Origin: Heliopora coerulea
Taxonomy: Eukaryota > Cnidaria > Anthozoa > Scleralcyonacea > Helioporidae
Direction of reading: 5' to 3'
Assembly: GCA_030142905.1 (NCBI GenBank)
Contig: JASJOG010000150.1
Location: 351,501-415,500, forward strand
Length of the DNA stretch: 64,000 nucleotides
The notes beneath the pieces are model-generated. The model saw nothing but the letters and a program-made list of their open reading frames with translations, ran no database searches and had not been told where the DNA came from. Shown here in pieces: positions 36,701 to 47,500 of this stretch. How positions within the stretch are numbered: position 1 is the first letter of the stretch; the number at the start of each line of letters is the position of its first letter. The translations under genes were made by a program, and so were the position numbers.

Positions 36701-39700
36701 TTTTAGTAATTGATGACAAATGGATATATTGTCTTAGTGCCGTATCAAAAATCGGCACACAAAAAAACTGGAAATTTAAATCGAAGTACAATTAAGCCAA
36801 TGGCGATATGAGTCTTCCATCGCTCCTGAAGACAAATATGTTTGTATTAATAATTGACTCTTCGTAATAACTTAAACAGAATGAAAAGCGAGCGTGATAT
36901 GAGGGTAAAGTTGGGTCTAAGGCTAGGTATTGGCAAAACGGTTGATAACTTGGTGGGAAACAAAACAGCTAAAGCTAAACTGGACCTTTCCTTCCTGAAG
37001 AACTGTAAACGCCTTGGGAACAAAACATATTTTTAATTAGGACAATTGTCTTATTTGTGAAAATTTCTTCGTTAATTCTAGAGAATTTACCACTTTAGTT
37101 TTCGTGGTCAAAAAAATGATTTTGGGCACAGCAGAACAATACGCATCTGCCGGTTCCCAGCTTTTGAGTGTGAGACATTTGTGAAAGCCCCAAAATGTTG
37201 ATAGTGGATACATCACCCCACGAAAGTGTGTGCGAAAGATGTCTCGTGTAGGGGGAGGGCACGGCCTTTCGAATTTTGTGAAGTGTTTGAAGAAGTTCAC
37301 CCAGCATTTGATCAAACGTCTGAAAGTTTCAGCTTGTTCATGGTACTGGATGAGGGCTTGCCCTGTCTGATGGGAAATTTTTCTGTTAAAAAAATTTTCG
37401 TAGAAACATGTGAACTGTGCTGACTACCGAAATGAAAAGTTGATGTAGTTGATGTTCATTTTCACCATTTTTCTAAGAGATTATATTATATAAACCAGGC
37501 TTAGGTGGTTAACCGGCTTACTTTTTAAACACTATTTCTACGGCTGTAAAAGATAATTTAAATTAATTTTCTACTTTTCCTGCAACTGAACTAAAGCAGT
37601 TTTGTTTTTCAATTTCATTTTGATTGTTTGTTTTGTTTTTTTTTGACTTGGTAAGATCTTTATGAAACGAGTCATTCTGGCTAACCAGGTCAGCCGGGCT
37701 TGTGTAAAAAGCCTTTATAATGGAGTGACAAACAAACGGATTGAACACACTTTATTAATCAAGGATTGACCACATTTTATGACTCCGGAATGCCGAAATG
37801 AACTGTGAAACATGTTAAAATTTTATATTTTGTGTGGAACCAAGCCTAGACGTTGCTGCTGATTTGACGCGAAACATCACCTGCTTATTCGCAGCAAGTG
37901 GGATATGCTTGTTGAAATTTTTGGGCTATACCATAAAAATTATTTAAATGGAAATTGTTTAATGTATCGTGTTAGCTGTTATTTCTTTGCACACAGTTTA
38001 GCATATGTATCGCATATAATATAAATATTTGTATTTGGCAGATATATATGTATCTGTTCAAAGATACTTGATGAGACTATAAATCCTATGATCAGCCCAA
38101 ACCAGTATTTTTTTTATTAATTCCAATTATTTTTTGACTCGCCAGCTTGTCTGTTATCTCTGTATTGGCACATGTTGTCAGGATGTCCATATTAAGCCAG
38201 GGACTTAACTGTAGTAGATGACAGAACCAGTGTTTTCAAACATTGTTGGGGGTCACACGCCCCAAACACGCTCAGTAGGTACGCCGCTTAATCAGAAAAC
38301 TATCCGGATAAGACGTGATGAAAAATAGAAAATGCGATTGCGAGTAATGGAGGGGAAGGTCTTAGTAAGACCCAACCGATACCTGGAAGATGAATTATAA
38401 TCTGCCTTAATTAACAAAGATTGGACTGAAGAATGACAACTTCTTCCTCCTGGCAGAGTGCTTGAGGACTACATTGACTAAATTCCAACCATCGTACAGA
38501 ACATCACTTAAATACCCAATTAAATCCACTTCACCTGCTTTACCTTCCACAAAACTCACAACCAGGATTCCGGCAACAGCGTTCATACTCGGTCGGTAGA
38601 ACAATAAACTACTTTTCTCGGGCCATAAATTTGATTTTCGCAAATTAGTTGAGGGATTTTGAGATCAAAGGAGGGAAATCTCACTTTTTAAAGTAATTGT
38701 ACGGCGTTTTTCTGTAATTTTGCACAGATTCCAGGAATTTGTGTTTACGTTACCAGAAGATAAGGTGTTTGTAAAAGGAAAACCAGTTTGGAATATTGAG
38801 TCACAACAACTGAGGATTGCTGTGCAACCTGGGAAAGCGGGACAGATGACTGCAATGTGCACTGTGGAATATCGCGATTTAAAAATTGTGGTAAGCTTTT
38901 TGTTATCCTTATTTGGCAGTTACAATCATTAACAGTCTGAGTATTTGGGGCTTCACCATGTAATTGGGTTCTGATATGAGACTTTGCATTTCATCTTATT
39001 TCAATGTCTCCTTCGTTGTCATTCTTGCTAAGGGGGTTACTATAGATCATCTCAAGTGTTTGTGATTGTAAAAGCGTTTTTTAGCTTGATATGGCGCTGG
39101 AACCCTGTAACCTTTTGACAAATTACCAGAGCCCAGTGACGGATTCAGTCTTTTGCCTCAGCGCTCAGGATTTTGATATCCAGGGTCTTTAATATTGTAT
39201 TTTTTCCAACCTAAATGAAACACTTATACAGTTTGTAAACGATAACTAAGCAATAATGATGATCGGGCAATCATAAACTACAGAAATGATTTTCACAGGA
39301 AGCCATCTCATGTATGAGATGGCCTAACCGTATAAAAATACAGAAGGTAATGGAAGGTTCATATTATCCACAGGATAGTTCTCCAAACTTCTTTATAACT
39401 CCAAAAGTTCACAGTTTAAAATCGTCATGCCCGATCATTAAGTGGGCTATTCCTTCTCAATTTACTCATGCATGTGGTTTTAAATGATTTGGTAAATTAT
39501 TTGGTAACGGTATTGTAATGGCTTATTTTTCCGAAAGCTGAGATTTGAATCCCTGTTTGTGATATTTATCACGTGCGAAATCGCCCAAAAAATACAGTAA
39601 AATTGCCACCACATTCGGCAGAAGGTCATGAGAGGTTGGACGGGTCGAATTTGTCCCGCAGACATTCCTTTGGAGATCACTGGACCGAGTTTACAATGTT

Positions 39701-42571
39701 GTGGTTTTTGTGGCTAATCTTTTGTTTGTTTTGGCAGTGTGCGTCTCAGTACTTTAGAATTTTACTTACGGAAGCTGGCTGAATTAATGACGGAAGGTTT
39801 ACCACAAATCGAGAAACAAGGACTACCTTACCGCAACTACAATAGAAATCTGCGAACGTTTCCGCATAGGATTTTTCGGATTGAAATGACGTCATTCATG
39901 TTTCTCTTACAGCAGAGACGCTCGAGCAATTTTCTATTTGTTATATTTGTAATGCTGTGCTTTATGTACTTCTCATGTAAGGTAGTTTGTTTTGCTTCTG
40001 ACTCGTATTTGGTGTATTATAGTTTGGTTTACCTCTGTTTTCTTCTAGAATCATTTATTAGCAATGTTAGGTTGTATTTGCTTTTCCAGAAAAACTTTAA
40101 CCAAAGCGAGTCACCGATGGACTCCATTTCGGCGGAAAATTACTCCCTGCTGTCATTGTTGTCTGATAAAGAAACAATGTTTAACTCAGTGGTTGGCCAC
40201 GTTCCACTTGTTTGCTATCAGGTAGAATACTTAATTTTTCTACTATCCTTCAACCAGTAGAATTTTATGAAAACTGCACCAAGTGAAGAGATCTTTAGAT
40301 TTGTCATCAAGATATTTCTCAATACGGACCAGTACATAAATGTAACCTTCGCTAGGCATCTGAGTCCATGTAGCTCAATGGTTAGAGCATCTCATCGGCG
40401 ATCAGAAGTTTACGGGTTCGATTCCCGTCAGGGACTCAGAAAGTTTTTCTGAGTAGAGTAGCTTGAGAGCATCGTATATAGAACATCAAGATATTTCTCA
40501 TTTGCTATTGAATGTAATTGGAAACAATAATGAATAAGTGGAACTCTTTTTTCCCCACGCATATTAAAAACCGATAAACGTTGATTTTGAAGCAGTGTTT
40601 TTCTGTCGTCTGCTGTTGTTTTGCTACTCTAAACTTGAACGACAACATTGCATTTGGATCACAGTTGCGCGTGGTTCCATTTAAGCTTATTTACTCTGTG
40701 ATAAGTTTTGTGATTTCGAAACCGGAATGGAATTCGTCACATCCCCACTCCCAGTAAAATGCTCGAATAATTGAGCCACACGGAGTCAGATGGTGGAACG
40801 AAGTTTATTTGTAATACTGGTTCACAAATGAAGTGAGTCGTGATCTGCTAAGGTCTATGGATTTTAGCAGGTCAAGGATTCCATAAAATAAGCATGATTT
40901 ATATGTGCATATGGTTGTTTGGTGTTTGTAGAGCACAATTGGGCGTTGTTCTTATACCATGCTATCATATGCAGAATTCACATCTTTACAGTAAACAAAG
41001 CGATTTGTTACGTATCCTCTACCCTCTGAGTCCGCCTAGCTCAATGATTTGACTTCAGCTGCGACCAGACATTTACGGACTCGATTTACGTCAAGGTCGA
41101 AATATTTTCGTAAGTTTGTTGCATAAAAAGGATGAGCACATGTGATTCACACCCAACAAGTTGCCTCATGTAGAATATACATCATCTTTTATCTTTGGAT
41201 TTTTGCCCAGTAGTGTATAGGTGAAAATTAGATCTGCTAGTGTCAGAAAGAGGTGTCCGAACAGACGTAACATAAAAAGACAGAGGAAATAACTGAGTAG
41301 CTCACTCGATAACGATACGATACTCCATTTGGATGGGGCCAGCCACCTTACTCCCGGTCTTCGTTCTTGAAGTCCTTGGGATAAATATAAATGAATAATT
41401 ATCAAAGCATAATTGACATGGACGGTAATTACCAAGCAGTAATCACAGGTTTTGAAAAATTTCTTTTTTTCATGTTTTTATGGCGTATTTAAAGACCAAG
41501 AAAGAAAGGTAAGCATAATATCTTTTGACTTAGCAACTCCTTACCGCCATTCACTGGCGTCATTGTCCCGTCAATGACAATGACAGTGCATGAATGACAA
41601 CTTACCTCTGTGCAAAATGAAATATTGGTTCTATTGACTGAAATACTGAAGCGCCATCCTTTTCAAAAATGGACCAGGATTTCCACTTGTTGTCTGAAAC
41701 ATGTTTTAATTTATTTATTGTCGTCCTGTTAAACAGATTAGTTAAGAAGATCGTTAACAAACTTGCCTTTGTTGTCTGCAAGCGATTTACCGACGTCTGA
41801 ACGGCAAACAAATGATGAAATGCGCTAAATTAGGGATTGCTTTAATAACGTCAATCTACTTGTCCACTTGCTTGATTTTAGGCGTTATGGTGGACTGGAC
41901 GAAAGTGGTTTTAGTAACTACCTTGCTACGCGATTTCACTATCTTTTTTCTCTGTTGTAGAAGTAAGATAGCTGTTTTCTCGCTGCTTGCCTTATTTTTT
42001 TTATTTTTTATTTATTTATTTTCTATAGGTTACTCTTACTTAACAAATCCTCGCAAACGTCAACCATTCAAGAGTAAGTTAAATTACTGAAATAAACACC
42101 AGATGAATGAATTACTAATAGCTAAATGTCTGCACGTGTTTTTACAAACACAAGACCAGTTACGGTTATTGATGATCTTTATCGGCAGTAATAATCGTAG
42201 TTTTTCTCGGTAGCCAACTTGAACATCTTCCAAAGTTATCAGTGTTTATAAGAAGTGTTATATCAATTGCTCACAAAGTACTTCCAAGGGAAGTGTGTGT
42301 TTTATTTCAGTGTTATAATTTTTGTAAGCTGAGGTTGCAACCTTTCATTCCTTAAAACCGAAAGTCTAAAATTTATAGATCCCTGCGTGTTATCCAAACT
42401 TATGTCAGTTCTGTCATCTTTATAGTTTGTTCGATGAAATGATGAAAGAAAAAAGGTACGTAGTCCGAAACGTAATGCGATTGCATGGGTAGTGGTCATC
42501 AGGAAGTGAAAATACATCTGTAACTATAGTTGTACCATTGTGGTAACATTAGTTTTACGATATAGCAGTAG

Positions 42572-42608
<37 letters not shown>

Positions 42609-42954
42609 TTTATTTATACACGTAACACTTAAGAGTACAAGACTCGTTAAAACATGCACGCGTACTTAAACTATAAATAACTAAATAATCTAGATTTCCA
42701 GAAGAACTGGAAGAATGAAGACATTTACTTTTACAGTGATTTTTCCAACCATGCTTAAAATCTCTCAAGTGTATTTTCATTTATTGGTAAGAAGTATTCG
42801 CGGTAAAGTTGGCTGCGGAGATTAATGCATTTTTTTTTCATCCATGCGTCCATCCATCCGTCGATTCATTCGTTCTTTCATCCGTTCGTTCGTTTATTCA
42901 TTCACTCATTCATTCATTCATTCATTCATTCATTCATTCATTCATGCACTCGCT

Positions 42955-42989
<35 letters not shown>

Positions 42990-43184
42990 CTCTTTCACTG
43001 TTTTTTTCTTTCTTTCTTCCTTTCTTTTTTCTCTTTTCTTTCTTTCCTTTTTACCCTCTTAGTTCCTTGGTTTTATTTATTGTTTGTTTTTTTCTTTTTC
43101 CTTTCTTCGTCTCTCTCTTCATTCCTTTTATGTCTTGCTTGTTTGTTTATTCTTTTTTCTTTTTTTCCTGTATGTCTTTCTTTC

Positions 43185-43227
<43 letters not shown>

Positions 43228-44513
43228 TGTACTTTAATGTCTTGTTTAAAAAGATAATTACATAAAATATGTTCAGGGCTCTAATCGAGTAACTTGAACA
43301 CCTTTAACCAACTATACTAAATATATACATATTAAAAATCCTAAGTTCTAACAGATTTGAAAAGGTTCTTTATACGAATCGAGCCACATATAACTGCTTT
43401 TTGCATTCTTTTCAAAACACTCTCTACTAATTTGTCCTGTTGTAATAACTTATTTAGCAAAGTTTTTAAGCACTTTAAGTATCCTCCCAACACATCCAGC
43501 AGCACGTTAATGTGGTAGACATCATAGCTCTCATATCTTCTCTGGAGCTCAACACGAACTTCCTGGTATTTGTCTGTTTTTTACTTGTTTTTCTTTTCCA
43601 TGTTGGCAATCCATGGGCAGCTACATTCATCAACAGCAACCGTCTTACTTCTATGATTGACAACTACCATATCCGGCCTATTTCCCTCTTCAGCTGTCGT
43701 TGGGAGCTGAAGGCCAAAAGAGTAAATTGGAATGTCCCGGAAGACCTCCAAGTCATCAGTCTTCACAACCGGTTTAGGTTCCACATTAGTATTTGGGGGA
43801 GGAATCGTCTTAATAATGCCAAATTGTTGCAGTATTGTAAAATACAAACATTTAAGTACATTATCATGACGATAGAGGTATTCTGTCTAGGAAAATCATG
43901 GACAACCAGTTAGAATGCGAGACACGGTTTCAGGCTTACTTTCACAAAGACGGGAGAGATTGGTGGTGACATCTTGCCCAAGTTTTAAACTGTAGTATAC
44001 ACGAGATGGAATAAGTTGTTGAACAAGTTCCTCCATATCAGTTACAATATCCGTTGAACAGCCCTTCCAGCAACTCAGCCAGGGGAAACCTCTAACTTGA
44101 TCTTTCGCTTCCCATCACTTGTTAGTAATGCAACCAAGCCATGGATGATTGGTAACCGCTTTCTTAATATGTGCAATTCTTACTTCTCGGAGCAGGGATT
44201 TAATCTTTCCTATCTCATTGACTATTTTCTCACCAGTGGTGTCAGTTGTACACTTAATAGTCCACTTATAAAGAAAGATGGCGGCAAGTAAGTCAGACGT
44301 GGATGTATGAGCGTCTACTGTTTGATCAAAAGCCAGCCAAACCAGGACGCGCCAAGCCTTGAAACAAACGTGTAGTTTACACTGTGCACTAATCTTTCTG
44401 GATTAGTAGGTTGCAGACTGGTTAGCCAACAGCTTGATGATATTTTTAACAATTTTATTACAAATATTTTACACGTGGATAACTGCGAAGTCATCCGTAA
44501 CCTTGAAGGAATC

Positions 44514-44558
<45 letters not shown>

Positions 44559-47500
44559 TTCCTTCCTTCCTTCTTTTCTTCCTTTCTCCCTTTCTTTCTT
44601 TTTTTTTCGTTTTCCATTCCCTGCATACTTTCTCTTTTTCTTTCTTACTCAGTCAGTTCGCTCGTTCGATTGTTTGTTCATTCACTCGTTCATATCCTCG
44701 TTCATGTTCTGGTTCATATGTTGTTTGTTAATTCAAAATTTTGAAAATTTTAGGCTTGAAGAAGAGGGGAAAAGCAAGCTGAAAGAAGATGAGGTGAGTG
44801 GACATGTTTTGGTGATTAATTTGAGCTATGCTAGAGTCTCACTGTAATGAAAAAAAACAACCGTCCGTCCAGTTTTGATCTCATTGAAGAATACTTTTGA
44901 AGTGAGGGAACATCGTTCTTTGTTTGCCAAAATCTCATCTCGTTCAAAAGATATGCAGGTTTTAATATATGCGAATTAGATGATTTTGACGTCATATTCC
45001 GCATACAGACAGGTAAAATACAAAAATTGAGGAGTATCGTTACAAATAACTGGCGAAAAGTATTAATACTTTGAACGTTAATGAAAAGAAAGAAAACAAG
45101 CTGCTCTTTCTATATTACACTGCATTGTCGTCATAGAAAGCGCCTCGACTCAACCTTTTTAAAGTAAAATATAAAATCCTAATTTCTGTTTATTTTTTAA
45201 AAATAAGATGATTTCAAAATTTGAAATATAATATTTACATAAGTAGGAATCTTCATATTAATTACCTGCCATGAACGCTGTTTGGTGTTGATTTAGTAAC
45301 CAGGTTTAGTTTATGAATAGAGGACGTCTAAGATCAAGTCGTCATTATGGTAATATCGTAAAGGAAACAGAAACATGTAGTTTCCTTGGAAAGTTTCAAT
45401 CTTTCCTGCCAGTTATTTTCTGAGATATTCCTCATTTTGTTAAATTTATTTCTATCTGAGGAGAATGTGACGTCACACAACATCTAATATGCATTTTTCA
45501 AAAGCTTGAATATCCCTTCGATGAGATAAGTTAATGGCGAATCAGGAACGGCATTTATTCTTTCTTAAAAAGTATTTTCAATATTTTCTATTCAGAGCAA
45601 AATGCGTATTTCGTAATGCACCGAAATAATAAATTAATGCTTTTTTCCCCCGACCTTTTGTAGCCAGAAAAGGTATACGCTGAGGCTGAATTTCAAGCCA
45701 TGAAACAAAGGCACGCTGAAGAGTTGGCAAAATTACGGGAGGAATACGAGTAAGTTCCTGCCCATTGGAGACAATTTTGGTTGAACCCCTGGGCAACTTT
45801 TTTACCGTGCATATTCTGAAATTCTTCCTTGTTATTTTGATACTTCAGGATTCGACTTCAAGAAGTAGCTCGCAAATCGAAAACCAGCTCCGGTGACGTT
45901 TTGCCTCCTTCAAATCAAACGTTTGTAAACGGTAATGGAAGACTTCATATTTTAACATGTAAACGGCAATGGAAGACTTCATATGTGCTACTTCTTCATT
46001 CCCGCCCTAGCTTACACAACTAGCCATAGGACGGCTAATATCCTTATAATCGGCAACTGGTTTTTTGGATGTAACGGTTCTAGTTCAAATGATTCTGGAA
46101 GATATCTACTAAGTTGAAATTCGATAAGAAGTGTTGCTATATAGGTCAGTCGAAGCCCATATAACCCTAACTCTTGTCCCGACTTTATTTCGTCCTAATG
46201 CTTTGCCTTCGGCAACTCCAAAACGCATGTTGTCCACTACCTTAATAACTCTTCCTGGCCCTTGCTACGTCGTAATAGCTGCATCATTGCGTGCAGTGTT
46301 GTAGGCTGTGTCGTTTCCTGTAGTCCTGTTCACTTTAGTATTGCCAGATCTCGTTCCCAATTAATTGGAAATTAAACGAATTTTCGTGATGTTTGGCGAG
46401 CAGTGTCCTTAATATCTGCCGTACTTTGGTCATTACTTTTAGCTTGTACGTCACCTGTCCCAATGAAATCAACATCACCACCATTGCCTTCATCTCCAAA
46501 AGTTCCTCAACGACCGCACACGGCAGATGTACGGTTAGTGACTTAGTAAAGATAGTTATGGCTAAATACTAAGGTCGGTAGAAGACACGCTGTATGAGAG
46601 GTTGACTGCTGTATTAACAGTATAATAATAATTTCAACTGCAGCAAATTTCTATACTTGTCTTGAAACATTAACATAAACTTTATAACCTGCCTCAATCT
46701 ACGAGGTGCTTAAACTTTTTTTTCAAGTTTCGCTAATTTAGAATTCTTAAACGGAACCTGTTTTGTTCTTGGCCACACTAATTATTATTAAGACTATCCT
46801 CACACGACGAAAAAATTGCGTTTGCTGTTCTTATCCCTCTAGATGGATTTAGCGAAATTGCATTTTCAATGGTTACACTGATTTTCTGGCTCAACTCTGA
46901 GCCTGTTAAAATATGTTTCCAGCTACCATATCCATATAGACTGTACGCTGGTGTTAAATTTTTCTTCGTAAATTCATAGAAAATAAAAACTCAATCAAAA
47001 TCTCTCAGCATTTGTGTTTTCTGTTTTGCTAAAGTTTCTTCACTGAAATTAACCAGCCGAAATGCAGTCTTATTTAATTACAGCCATTAGGTTTGTAAAA
47101 TTTGGCAATTAGAAAAAAGTACAAATGGATTTTTCGTAAACATTAGTGCAAACCTTATAATGTGATTCTTCTCAAATCTTAATCTTCTCATGGGGTCTTT
47201 GCCACAATATTGTTCCTGTTTTTTTATCAGTTATACGGTAATGCATCAACGTGAATTAATTTAGTAGAATTGAAATCTTGTCTTCAAAGGTCGTCGTCGA
47301 GAAAGAGAAACAAGGTCAAATCAGGTTATAATCTTCCAGAATGGGGAAAAGACCTTCCGGCAAATGTAAGACTTGAAGATCTAAACCTCAATAACGGTTT
47401 TCTGCTGTTGTTGAAATAGTACATGTATGTTTGGTGCTGTAATACTAAGTTCGTATTCTTCTGTTGTTCTTTTATAGTTCTTCGATCGATTAGATCAGTT

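Noticed and set aside
40362..40437. A functional tRNA gene
   Set aside because: The cloverleaf is mostly there, but the anticodon stem is imperfect, the same head recurs with a constant non-tRNA tail at other sites, and no separate 3' terminator is seen: it is a SINE.
42809..43265. Overlapping 142- and 146-codon frames rich in Phe, Ser and Leu
   Set aside because: They are translations of ATTC/TTTC microsatellites, not membrane proteins.
44434..44847. 137-codon frame across the second TTTC tract
   Set aside because: Microsatellite artefact; only its last part overlaps real exon R, and in a different frame.
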